Assembly: GCA_016721825.1 (NCBI GenBank)
Contig: JADKHI010000001.1
Coordinates: forward strand, 620,001-684,000
DNA length: 64,000 nt
From: Flavobacteriales bacterium
GTDB taxonomy: Bacteria > Bacteroidota > Bacteroidia > Flavobacteriales_F > PHOS-HE28
Reading direction: 5' to 3'
In this document: in pieces, positions 43,552 to 51,693 of the stretch
Layout: each line of letters starts with the position of its first letter
Position numbering within the stretch: position 1 is the stretch's first letter
Notes under the pieces: generated by a model
Databases searched by the model: none
What the model was told of the DNA's origin: nothing
The model's input: the letters and a program-made list of their open reading frames with translations, nothing else
Position numbers and translations under genes: made by a program

Positions 43552-44619
43552 ATGAGCACGTCCTTCACCACCCTTACCATTGATGGGCAAGCGCTGCAAG
43601 GCGAGGCCATCCTCCGCTGGGCGGATGATCTGGTGAAGCTGTACGACGATGCCTCCTGGACCGTGGAAGTGCAGGCGACCTTGCGCGAACTGTGCAGCAA
43701 CGACGGATCGATCAGCGCCCACACGAGCGGCACCACCGGACCACCGAAAGCCATGACGCTTTCCGCCATGGACCTGCGCTCCAGCGCGCGGCTCACCGGT
43801 CACACCTTTCACCTGCGACACGGCGATCGGGCCTTGGTGTGCCTGCCTTGCAACTTCATTGCAGGTAAGCTCATGCTGGTTCGTGGCTTCGTGATCGGGC
43901 TCGACCTGCACCTGATCGATCCAGCGGGCGGTGTGCTCAACAACCTGGCGGTGAACGACCGCTTCCGCTTCGCGGCTATGGTGCCCAATCAGTTGCACCG
44001 GGCCTTGCAGGACGATCGCGCGCGTGTGGAGCGGCAGTTCGAGATCATCCTGTTGGGCGGCGGCCCCGTGAGCCAAGCGCTTGAAGAGGATCTTCAAGAG
44101 TTGAACGTCGATGTGTACCACGGCTACGGCAGCACCGAGACACTGACCCATGTGGCCTTACGCCGGTTGAACGGACCGCGCAAGCAAGCCTACTTCCACG
44201 CGCTCGGCGACATCACTTTCGAACTGGATGAGCGCGGCTGCCTAGTGGTGCACACACCGCACCTGCGCACCAAGGACCATGTGACCAACGACCTTGTGGA
44301 GCTGTTGGATGAACAACGCTTCCGCTGGCTGGGTCGCCATGACAATGTGATCCTGAGCGGCGGCAAGAAGATCTATCCGGAACAACTGGAGTCGCGCACG
44401 GCGGGCCTTCTGCCCTTCCCGCACTACTTCATGGCCAGGCCGGATGATTCACTGGGTGAATGCGTGGGGCTGATGCTGGAAACGGAGATGACCGCTGCCG
44501 AAGTGGTGCCCGAAGTGATCGACCTGCTGCGCACGGTGCTGGAGCCCTACGAGATGCCAAGGCGTGTGACGGCACTGGACCGATTCCCTCGGACACCGTC
44601 GGGGAAGGTGATCCGGTGA
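43552..44619 (+). CDS. menE: o-succinylbenzoate--CoA ligase
   Basis: The 355-residue adenylate-forming ligase activates o-succinylbenzoate to its CoA thioester. Motifs are SAHTSGTTGPPKAMTLS (P-loop-like), VYHGYGSTETLTHVALR, WLGRHDNVILSGGKKIYPEQLE and the C-terminal Lys in RTPSGKVIR. It is shorter than typical 450-500-residue MenE at the N-terminus, as I recall for other Bacteroidota MenE proteins. It is the last biosynthetic gene of the men cluster. Confidence 0.88.
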   Translation: MSTSFTTLTIDGQALQGEAILRWADDLVKLYDDASWTVEVQATLRELCSNDGSISAHTSGTTGPPKAMTLSAMDLRSSARLTGHTFHLRHGDRALVCLPCNFIAGKLMLVRGFVIGLDLHLIDPAGGVLNNLAVNDRFRFAAMVPNQLHRALQDDRARVERQFEIILLGGGPVSQALEEDLQELNVDVYHGYGSTETLTHVALRRLNGPRKQAYFHALGDITFELDERGCLVVHTPHLRTKDHVTNDLVELLDEQRFRWLGRHDNVILSGGKKIYPEQLESRTAGLLPFPHYFMARPDDSLGECVGLMLETEMTAAEVVPEVIDLLRTVLEPYEMPRRVTALDRFPRTPSGKVIR

Positions 44620-44656
44620 ACCGCTCGATGAGTTATTGGTAGCTTAGCGCAACACC

Positions 44657-45793
44657 ATGCGATACCAACGGATCTCCTTCCCCGCGCTGGATGGGATCCG
44701 TGCACTTTGCTTTCTGGTGATCTTCTTCTTTCATGGCTTTTATACAGAGCGGCCTGAGCTGCGTGACGACCCATTGAGGAAGTTCGTTAAGGTCGACCTC
44801 TTTGGAAATGGCAATCTCGGCGTCAACGTTTTTTTTGTTCTCAGTGGTTTCCTCATCACCTTTCTTCTTCTGGAGGAAAAGGCGATCCGTGGTCGTATTG
44901 ACGTGCCTAGGTTCTGGCTGCGCCGCATCCTTCGGATCTGGCCTTTGTACTACGCCTGTGTTCTCTTTGGCTTCGGCCTGTTCCCTTTGTTCAAGTCAGC
45001 CATGGGACAGGTCGCCCATGAAGGAGCACAACTCCCATACTACCTCTTCTTTGCCAGCAATTTCGACCTTCTGCTGAATGGCCTTCCCGATGCCTCTTCG
45101 CTCGCTGTGCTGTGGAGTATTGCGGTTGAGGAGCAGTTCTACCTCTTCTGGCCGATCCTGTTAGCGCTGTTGCCCGAGCGTTCGTACCCTTGGCTCTTCG
45201 CGTTCGTGATCCTGATGAGCTTGGTCTTCAGATGGTCCGAACCGGATGTCGACAGGAACGAGGTGCATACGCTCAGCTGCATCGGCGATATGGCCATGGG
45301 GGCTTTAGGAGCCCTTCTCGTCCGGTCCGAAAGGGGGCTGCTTTGGATACGAACGCGAACGAGACCGCAAGTCCTGTTGCTCTACTTCGCTTTTGGACTT
45401 GTGTTCCTCTTGCGCCATGAGCTGGTCGACGCCAACGGCCCATTGCGAGTGATCGAACGATCACTTGTGGCAGCCCTTGCAATGGGGATCATCATACACC
45501 AGACCCACGGCGTGAAGCGTCGCTCGGACCTGGGCAGATGGCCGGTACTGAATTATCTGGGTCGCATTTCATACGGATTATACTGCCTGCATATGATCGG
45601 CATACTGGTCGCCATCCAGATACTCGCTCGGTCCGGATTGGACACACGCCTCTGGCATGTCATGCTCCTTCAGCCCGTGCTTGCGCTCACGTTGACGGTG
45701 ATACTTGCCGCCCTGAGCCATAGATTCCTAGAGCGTCCGTTCCTGAAACTAAAGGTCCCTCTATACACCCGGACCGGGCCGCCCCGACCCTAA
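44657..45793 (+). CDS. Acyltransferase 3 family membrane protein (OafA/YrhL-like)
   Basis: The 378-residue protein has about ten transmembrane segments. It begins RISFPALDGIRALCFLVIFFFHGF, the acyltransferase-3 opening with the conserved R and H, and continues GVNVFFVLSGFLITFLLLEE, SIAVEEQFYLFWPILLALLP and a terminal YGLYCLHM. Such enzymes O-acetylate cell-surface sugars. The DNA is visibly more T-rich than its neighbours (a run of eight T near 44829), which may mean recent transfer. Its stop overlaps that of the convergent RluD-family gene by four bases. The acceptor is unknown, but a polysaccharide locus lies 6 kb downstream. Confidence 0.86.
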   Translation: MRYQRISFPALDGIRALCFLVIFFFHGFYTERPELRDDPLRKFVKVDLFGNGNLGVNVFFVLSGFLITFLLLEEKAIRGRIDVPRFWLRRILRIWPLYYACVLFGFGLFPLFKSAMGQVAHEGAQLPYYLFFASNFDLLLNGLPDASSLAVLWSIAVEEQFYLFWPILLALLPERSYPWLFAFVILMSLVFRWSEPDVDRNEVHTLSCIGDMAMGALGALLVRSERGLLWIRTRTRPQVLLLYFAFGLVFLLRHELVDANGPLRVIERSLVAALAMGIIIHQTHGVKRRSDLGRWPVLNYLGRISYGLYCLHMIGILVAIQILARSGLDTRLWHVMLLQPVLALTLTVILAALSHRFLERPFLKLKVPLYTRTGPPRP

Positions 45794-46863
45794 GCCTCGG
45801 GCTCATCCGGCTCAGGCAGGTTGGCCATCGCGGGGCCGTTGGCGTAGGCGCGCCACTTCGCGATCAAGGCCTCCATATCAGGCGGTAGCGGACTCTCGAA
45901 GCGCATGCGCTTGCCTGTTGCCGGATGGGTGATCTCCAGCATGCTGGCGTGCAGCGCCTGACGCGGGCACATGGCGAAACAGTTCTCCACGAACTGCTTG
46001 TATTTGGTGAACACAGTGCCCTTCAGCACACGATCACCACCGTATTCGGCATCGTTGAAGAGCGGATGACCTTTCCAGGCCATGTGCGCGCGGATCTGGT
46101 GCGTGCGACCGGTCTCGAGCTTGCATTCAACAAGGCACACGTAGGTGAAGCGCTCCAGCACGCTCCAGTGCGTGATGGCCGGCTTTCCGTGCTCACCGTC
46201 GTGGAACACCTGCATCACCGTGCGGTCCTTGTACGAACGGCCGATGTGACCTTCGATGGTACCAGCCTCCTCTCCCATATCACCCCAGACCAGCGCGTTG
46301 TAGCGGCGGTCGTTGGTGCGTTCGAAGAACTGAAGCGCCAGGTGCGTGAGGGCTTGTTCGGTCTTGCCGATCACCATCACACCGCTCGTATTCTTGTCCA
46401 AGCGGTGCACGAGGCCTGGGCGCGGGACGGGTTGGTTGGGCGAGGAAGGCAGCTTGCCGAAGTGGAAGAGCAACGCGTTCACCAGCGTGCCGGTCCAGTT
46501 GCCATGACCGGGGTGTACCACCAGCCCTGCCTGCTTGTCGATGATCAGGATGTGCTCATCCTCGTAAAGCACCTTCAGCGGAATGTCCTCCGGGATCAGT
46601 TCCACATCACGCACCGGATACGGCAGAACGATGCTGATCTCGTCCTTCGGCTTCACCTTGTAGCTCGGCTTCTCTGCCTTGCCGTTCACCAGCACGTTAC
46701 CGGCCCTTGCGGCATCCTGCACGCGGTTGCGCGAGGTGTGCGGCAGTCGGTCGAACAAGAACTTGTCCAAACGGATCAGGCTCTGACCCGGGTCGCAAAT
46801 GATGCGGTGATGCTCAAATAGCTCCTGCTCCTCGGAGCCTACTTCGACTTCTTCGTCCGCCAT
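45790..46863 (-). CDS. RluD-family 23S rRNA pseudouridine synthase
   Basis: The 357-residue enzyme has an N-terminal S4 RNA-binding domain (IRLDKFLFDRLPHTSRNRVQDAARAGNVLVNG, about 27-80) and a RluA/RluD-type catalytic domain. The latter carries the catalytic Asp in HRLDKNTSGVMVIGKT (about 137-152), GHIGRSYKDRTVM and CLVECKLETGRTHQIRAHM. The family isomerises uridines in 23S rRNA (RluD: helix 69). A C-terminal acidic tail is present. It is the last gene of an operon with a T9SS protein and a PASTA protein, opposite Ddl, an order I recall from other Bacteroidota. Its start overlaps the upstream stop by one base. Confidence 0.88.
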   Translation of the reverse strand: MADEEVEVGSEEQELFEHHRIICDPGQSLIRLDKFLFDRLPHTSRNRVQDAARAGNVLVNGKAEKPSYKVKPKDEISIVLPYPVRDVELIPEDIPLKVLYEDEHILIIDKQAGLVVHPGHGNWTGTLVNALLFHFGKLPSSPNQPVPRPGLVHRLDKNTSGVMVIGKTEQALTHLALQFFERTNDRRYNALVWGDMGEEAGTIEGHIGRSYKDRTVMQVFHDGEHGKPAITHWSVLERFTYVCLVECKLETGRTHQIRAHMAWKGHPLFNDAEYGGDRVLKGTVFTKYKQFVENCFAMCPRQALHASMLEITHPATGKRMRFESPLPPDMEALIAKWRAYANGPAMANLPEPDEPEA

Positions 46864-49124
46864 CAGTGCTGTACGATGATCCGTTCCTGTCCTAGAATAA
46901 CGCCCTCACGATCCAACACACGCACCACGTACATGCCTGGCACCAAGCCCACTACGCTCATCGGCGTGGATGCTCTGAAGCTCGTGCGCTCCACCACCTG
47001 ACCCAAGAGGTCCAAGAGTTCCACCGTCGCAGCACCGTCCGCATTGTCAAGCTTGATGAACACCTCTTCCCCAGCGGGGTTCGGGTACACCACAAGTTGA
47101 TCCGTGACAGACACTTCCGGCACGGAGGCCCAGGGATCCACAGCCGACACCATGACGGGGCGAAGCATGAGGGAACCTTCGTAACTGGTCTGTGTGAAGG
47201 GCCCGCTCACCTTGTAAAAGATCTTGTCCGAGTTGTCGCGGTTCTTGTCGAAGCCCACGTTCATCTTGATGGCGTTGGTCTGCACCCAGCCCACGTAGAA
47301 AGTGCCTTGCACGAAAATGGTGCTGTCCAGCGGGAACTCCACGAACTTGTTCGGGCCGTCAAGGCGGTAGTTCGGTTCGCCGTAGGAGAAGTTCTGGAAC
47401 ACGATCACCTCAGGGTTCAAGCTGCTCCACACGGTCAGTAGGAAGGAGCCGTCGGTGGGGTCGTTCTCGCTGAAGATGGGGTCGAAGTACATGCGCACCG
47501 CACGTAGTGAATCACCACCCTGCGTGTCGAAACGCACGGCCGCCTTGGCCCCGGCCGTGTTCAGGCTGTAACCCGCTTCCGCACTGCCGTCATCGTAGCT
47601 GTAGTAGTTGCTGATCTCCTGCACGAAGCTCAGTGTGTCATTGTAGGGAATGTTGTTCGGAGTGGCGTTCAGCCAATAGGTGGTGCGCCAGAAGGCAGCA
47701 TCCGTGCTCAACGATGGGTCGTAGACGAAGCTGCACGTACCGCTATTGACCGGGTGCGTGGACTGGAAAGTGGTCTCGGCATTGTTGCTGATGTTGTTGC
47801 CGTAGTTCACGCACGTTTCGAAGGGCGGCCCGGTGCCATCAATACCTGAGTCGTAGCCCCAGGTGATGAACTTGTCGTCGATGTCGAGGTTCTTCATGGT
47901 CAGCTCCACTGACTGGGCCATGTAGCTGGCAGGCAACGCGCTGAACTTGGCGAAGGGTACCGACGTGTAGGTCTGTAGCAAGGAGCTCTCGGGCATCACG
48001 AAGGCCACATCGACCAGCACGGTATCGTCGAAGCTGCGGTTGCGGCCCAGGCGCACGTAATCGATGTGCCACTGATCGAGCGCGCCACTGCGGGTACCGA
48101 AGTTCCGCCAGCGCATCTGGAAGTCAGGCTTCAGGAAACGCGCGTCGGTGATGGGCAACATGACCTGCTGGAACGGCTGTACGGCCGAGTAGTCCGATTG
48201 CCAGACCTGCACCCACTCATTGTCGTCCGGAGCGAAAAGCTCTACGATCAAGCTGTCCTGTACTTGGACCACATCGTCACCACTGAGGCCTTGGGGCTGA
48301 TAGAGGAAACTGAGGTAGAGACTGTCGCCTGGGGGGAACTGCAGGTTGATCGGCACCGAAGTGAGCTTGTCGCATTCACCGTAGGGAAGCGGCACGGTGA
48401 CATCATACGGAAAGCCCGTTCGGTCCAACCCATCGAACGTGGCCACGCCGATCGTGGGTGGGTCCACGGGATAGGTGCGGTTCACATAGGCGTAGTCGTC
48501 CTGCCAGAGGATCAATGGCACCTGCGTGAGGCCCTGCTCATAGGTGCGTGTATCCGCAGCGACGTTGTACACGAACAACGAATCTTGGACGAGGTCCGCA
48601 GGGACGATGAAGGTCGTATCAACGTAAACGTTGAGCGTGTCATCGATGTCGTACGGCGGCCAAGCCTCCACCACGCTCGACACAGGCGGATAGACGTTCA
48701 GGTCGTACACGGTGACCATGGTGGAGGCCAGCGGGATCGTGTCCTTGATCACGGTGTCCGGGTCGGAAATATCGAAGGTGTAACGGAACGTGGGCTCCAA
48801 CACGAAGGTCATATCCGCCGTGCTGACGCCACCGACCTCCAGGTGGTAGTAAGTATCCGTGAGCGTGACACCTCCTTGACCCGACTGCGCGTCCAAGTGG
48901 CGGGTACGGTCCGTGGAGAAGTCATCCTCCAAGGGCAGGATTTGGGGCAGGTACTCGTAGATGAAGTACTCGTTCACCAGGGAGCGTTGCTCGCCGGGGG
49001 TGCTGCCTTCCAGTGGGCGGGCATGTATGGGCCCGAGCGATTCGGCCGGAACGAGCTGTGCGTTGGCCGTGGCCGCCCATGTGGCGAGCACTGCGAGGAG
49101 GAGGTAATGGCTAGTGGATCTCAT
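46863..49124 (-). CDS. Large secreted protein with T9SS type A C-terminal sorting domain
   Basis: The 753-residue protein has a signal peptide ending TANAQ. A long beta-rich region follows with no domain I can name, except a carbohydrate- or lectin-like pattern around LPLEDDFSTDRTRHLDAQ, and several FPLDSTIFVQGTFYVGW-like strands. From about 670 comes a type A sorting domain (LVVYPNPAGEEVFIKL, LLDLLGQVVERTSF, GLVPGMYVVRVLD). It is thus a T9SS surface protein. It starts at the ATG at 49124, overlapping the PASTA gene by 14 bases, and ends coupled to the pseudouridine synthase. Its constant place beside PASTA and Rlu genes suggests a role tied to envelope growth; this is inference. Confidence 0.78.
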   Translation of the reverse strand: MRSTSHYLLLAVLATWAATANAQLVPAESLGPIHARPLEGSTPGEQRSLVNEYFIYEYLPQILPLEDDFSTDRTRHLDAQSGQGGVTLTDTYYHLEVGGVSTADMTFVLEPTFRYTFDISDPDTVIKDTIPLASTMVTVYDLNVYPPVSSVVEAWPPYDIDDTLNVYVDTTFIVPADLVQDSLFVYNVAADTRTYEQGLTQVPLILWQDDYAYVNRTYPVDPPTIGVATFDGLDRTGFPYDVTVPLPYGECDKLTSVPINLQFPPGDSLYLSFLYQPQGLSGDDVVQVQDSLIVELFAPDDNEWVQVWQSDYSAVQPFQQVMLPITDARFLKPDFQMRWRNFGTRSGALDQWHIDYVRLGRNRSFDDTVLVDVAFVMPESSLLQTYTSVPFAKFSALPASYMAQSVELTMKNLDIDDKFITWGYDSGIDGTGPPFETCVNYGNNISNNAETTFQSTHPVNSGTCSFVYDPSLSTDAAFWRTTYWLNATPNNIPYNDTLSFVQEISNYYSYDDGSAEAGYSLNTAGAKAAVRFDTQGGDSLRAVRMYFDPIFSENDPTDGSFLLTVWSSLNPEVIVFQNFSYGEPNYRLDGPNKFVEFPLDSTIFVQGTFYVGWVQTNAIKMNVGFDKNRDNSDKIFYKVSGPFTQTSYEGSLMLRPVMVSAVDPWASVPEVSVTDQLVVYPNPAGEEVFIKLDNADGAATVELLDLLGQVVERTSFRASTPMSVVGLVPGMYVVRVLDREGVILGQERIIVQH

Positions 49125-49935
49125 CGGTATCATTCCGTTGGATCAGGGAATCCTTCCAGTCGATCACGGGGGCGAGGTCGGTGGTGTCCGTATCGAGCCA
49201 GACATCGATGACGCCACCCATGGCGATCAGGTTGTTCATGGATGCGGAAGGGGACTGTCGGAACACCCGGGCGAACGCCGAATCGGCCTTCGTATTGCAC
49301 CCGCGGCATTCCACGATGACGCCAAGGTTCAGGGAGGACATGTTGAGCACCATGCGCACATCGACCAGGGGCAAGCCCTTGAGGTCCGGTACATTGACGC
49401 GTTCACCGCTCTCCCCGCTGCCCAGCACCAAGGTCACGGCCTCGCCCCTGCGAATGCGGGCTTCCGCAGCGATCGGTTGCCCCTTGTACAACTGCGCGAT
49501 CACGCAATCCACGCATGGGTCCGGTCTGTACTGCATCTCCTTCACCTTCAGCCCTACGATCTCCATCACGCTGATGGCTTGGCGCTTGCTCAGGTTCACC
49601 AGCGCCGGCATGTTCAACATCTTGGGCTGGCTGGCGTTCATCACCAGGTAGATGCGCCGGTCGCGCTTCACCTCGTGTCCTGCTGTGGGGTCCTGGTCCA
49701 CCACGGTGCCTTTCGGGGCCTCGTCGTTGTAGACCGAATCCACCACTTCCACCAGCAAGTGCCTGTCCTCCAGAGCTGCGCGCGCCTCCTCCAAGGTCAT
49801 GCCCTTCATGTCCGGCACTTCCACCTTGTCGTTGTGGCGGGTGTAGCTGCGCAGCCAGACCCAACCCGACAGGATCAGCAAGAAGGCGACGGCCACGGGG
49901 GCCAGAATGCGAAGGATGGAACGGCGGGCGGGCAT
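49111..49935 (-). CDS. PASTA-domain membrane protein
   Basis: The 274-residue protein has one transmembrane helix (about residues 12-30) and three PASTA domains: KVEVPDMKGMTLEEARAALEDRHL, PKMLNMPALVNLSKRQAISVMEIVGL and GERVNVPDLKGLPLVDVRMVLNMSSLNL. PASTA domains bind peptidoglycan or its precursors, but here no kinase or transpeptidase domain is attached, as usual for Bacteroidota single-TM PASTA proteins. The start at 49935 is preceded by a TATCTTCG box (49947-49954). It diverges from ddl and leads the operon with the T9SS and pseudouridine synthase genes, linking it to cell-wall synthesis. Confidence 0.87.
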   Translation of the reverse strand: MPARRSILRILAPVAVAFLLILSGWVWLRSYTRHNDKVEVPDMKGMTLEEARAALEDRHLLVEVVDSVYNDEAPKGTVVDQDPTAGHEVKRDRRIYLVMNASQPKMLNMPALVNLSKRQAISVMEIVGLKVKEMQYRPDPCVDCVIAQLYKGQPIAAEARIRRGEAVTLVLGSGESGERVNVPDLKGLPLVDVRMVLNMSSLNLGVIVECRGCNTKADSAFARVFRQSPSASMNNLIAMGGVIDVWLDTDTTDLAPVIDWKDSLIQRNDTDEIH

Positions 49936-49946
49936 CGGACAGGCGG

Positions 49947-49954
49947 CGAAGATA
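49947..49954 (-). promoter_or_regulatory. Near-consensus -7 box TATCTTCG of the PASTA operon
   Basis: On the minus strand this is TAnnTTTG with one mismatch, 12 bases before the ATG of the PASTA gene. The divergent Ddl gene starts 111 bases away, so the region is shared. Confidence 0.35.
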
Positions 49955-50064
49955 GGCCGGTGGGCCGTGGCGGAAGTTCACAGCGCCACGTTCACAGAAG
50001 CACGCCCCCGACCCACCCCACAAGGCACGGAACAGCGCAGCTTTGGAGCATTCACAGACCCGCC

Positions 50065-51075
50065 ATGTTCCGTCCCCTCATCGCCGTGTTCCGCGGCGGC
50101 TATTCCGGTGAATCCGTCATCAGCCACCAGAGCGCCCGCCGCATGCTGGAGGCCATCGACACCGAGCGCTACGAACCCGTGTACGTGACCGTTTCCCGCG
50201 AGACCTGGACCTGCGAACGCCCGGACGGAACGGCGGTGCCGCTGGACCGTGCCCTGCTGCGAGCCGATCTGGGGCAGGGGCCCAACACCTTCGCTGCGGC
50301 GCTGATCGCCATCCACGGCACACCTGGGGAAGATGGACGCCTGCAAGGGCTGTTGGACATGCTGGAGATCCCCTACCAGACCGGCGGCGTGCTGAACATG
50401 GCCGTCACCTTCAGCAAGTTCAGCACCACCAGCTTGCTGCGGCAGATGGGCTTCGCCGTGGCCAATTCGCTCCTGATCACCGGCGCTGAACGCCCCAGCG
50501 AAGCGCATGTGCTTGCTCAGGTGGGCCTGCCCTGCTTCGTGAAACCCGACCAGAGCGGCAGCAGCCTGGGCATCAGCAAGGTGAAGACACCGGCCGACCT
50601 GGGTCCAGCGCTGGACCTGGCCTTCGCCGAGGGAGAGGTGGTGATGGCCGAGGCCTTCGTGAAAGGACGCGAGCTGACCTGCGGCGTGATCCGCTTGAAC
50701 GGTCGCGTGCAAGCCTTGCCCATCTGCGAGGTGCGCACCAGCCACGAGTTCTTCGATTACCAGGCGAAATACCACGCCACGGACACGGAAGAACTGATCC
50801 CCGCTCCTCTGCCTGATGCGGTCACACGACTGGTGCAGCAGCGCTCCGAGGCCATCTACTCCGCGCTGGGCTGCCGGGGCATGGTGCGTGTGGACCACTT
50901 GTGGACCGGTCTGGACCCGACCTCTTCGGAAGGCGAGCTCTTCACCATCGAGGTGAACACCACCCCCGGCTTCAGCCCCGCCAGCATCTATCCCAAGATG
51001 CTCGAGGTCTGCGGCATCGGTGTAAAGGCCGCTGTGAACGGGCTGATCGAGGAATGCCTTCAGCGACGCCGATGA
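50065..51075 (+). CDS. ddl: D-alanine--D-alanine ligase
   Basis: The 336-residue ATP-grasp enzyme joins two D-Ala for peptidoglycan. Motifs are VFRGGYSGESVISHQSA (N-terminal GG loop), ALIAIHGTPGEDGRLQGLLDMLEIPYQTGG, LPCFVKPDQSGSSLGISKV, MAEAFVKGRELTCGVI and EVNTTPGFSPASIYPKM at the end, equivalent to the usual EVNTLPGMT-S-xP. The start at 50065 is preceded by a CAGCTTTG-like box. The 3' end overlaps the convergent rdgB gene by 16 bases. It diverges from the PASTA operon, consistent with a shared cell-wall theme. Confidence 0.92.
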   Translation: MFRPLIAVFRGGYSGESVISHQSARRMLEAIDTERYEPVYVTVSRETWTCERPDGTAVPLDRALLRADLGQGPNTFAAALIAIHGTPGEDGRLQGLLDMLEIPYQTGGVLNMAVTFSKFSTTSLLRQMGFAVANSLLITGAERPSEAHVLAQVGLPCFVKPDQSGSSLGISKVKTPADLGPALDLAFAEGEVVMAEAFVKGRELTCGVIRLNGRVQALPICEVRTSHEFFDYQAKYHATDTEELIPAPLPDAVTRLVQQRSEAIYSALGCRGMVRVDHLWTGLDPTSSEGELFTIEVNTTPGFSPASIYPKMLEVCGIGVKAAVNGLIEECLQRRR

Positions 51076-51659
51076 TGCTCATCCAGCCACTGCGCCAAGC
51101 GCCACATGGCCTGTGCCCGGTGACTGACGGCGTTCTTCTTTTCCAGGGGCAGCTCCGCGAAGGTGAGGTCGCTCATCTCCGGCAGAAAGACGGGATCGTA
51201 GCCGAAGCCTCCCGACCCGCGCGGCGCCTCGATGATCATTCCCTTCACCTCCCCTTCCACAAGCTGCAAGCCTTGGGTATCGACGTAGGCGATCACCGTA
51301 CGGAAGCGCGCACTTCGATCAGCAATGCCGGACATGTTGCTCAACAGAAGCGCCATGTTGGCCACAGTATCCTTTGCAGGTCCGGCGTAGCGCGCGGACA
51401 GCACTCCCGGGGCGCCTCCGAGGGCTCGCACTTCGAGACCCGTGTCGTCGGCCATGCACGGCAGCCCGGTGCGCTCGAAAACGTACCTGGCCTTCTGTTC
51501 CGCATTGGCCTCCAGGGTATTACCGGTCTCCGGCAGGTCCAGCGGCATTCCGAGCTCAGCGAGCGAACGCACCCGGATACCGGGTGGCATCAGCACCTCG
51601 AACTCCTTGATCTTGCCGGGGTTCCCGCTGCACAGGACGATCTCGTTCACGCGTTCCAT
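51060..51659 (-). CDS. rdgB: RdgB/HAM1 non-canonical purine NTP pyrophosphatase
   Basis: The 199-residue enzyme hydrolyses dITP, dXTP and ITP to monophosphates, preventing incorporation of deaminated purines. Motifs are ERVNEIVLCSGNPGKIKEF (start), TGNTLEANAEQKARYVFERTGLPCMADDTGLEV, GAPGVLSARYAG and GSGGFGYDPVFLPEM, ending KNAVSHRAQAMWRL. The ATG at 51659 begins at the family N-terminus; a CATCTTTG box lies 11 bases upstream. The gene converges with ddl and diverges from a polysaccharide flippase. Confidence 0.93.
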   Translation of the reverse strand: MERVNEIVLCSGNPGKIKEFEVLMPPGIRVRSLAELGMPLDLPETGNTLEANAEQKARYVFERTGLPCMADDTGLEVRALGGAPGVLSARYAGPAKDTVANMALLLSNMSGIADRSARFRTVIAYVDTQGLQLVEGEVKGMIIEAPRGSGGFGYDPVFLPEMSDLTFAELPLEKKNAVSHRAQAMWRLAQWLDEHHRRR

Positions 51660-51693
51660 GATGAGGGCAAAGATGCCCGATCCCCCCGCACCG

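Noticed and set aside
48066..49211. Plus-strand 381-codon frame opposite the T9SS and PASTA genes
   Set aside because: It spans two overlapping minus-strand genes and has no motif.
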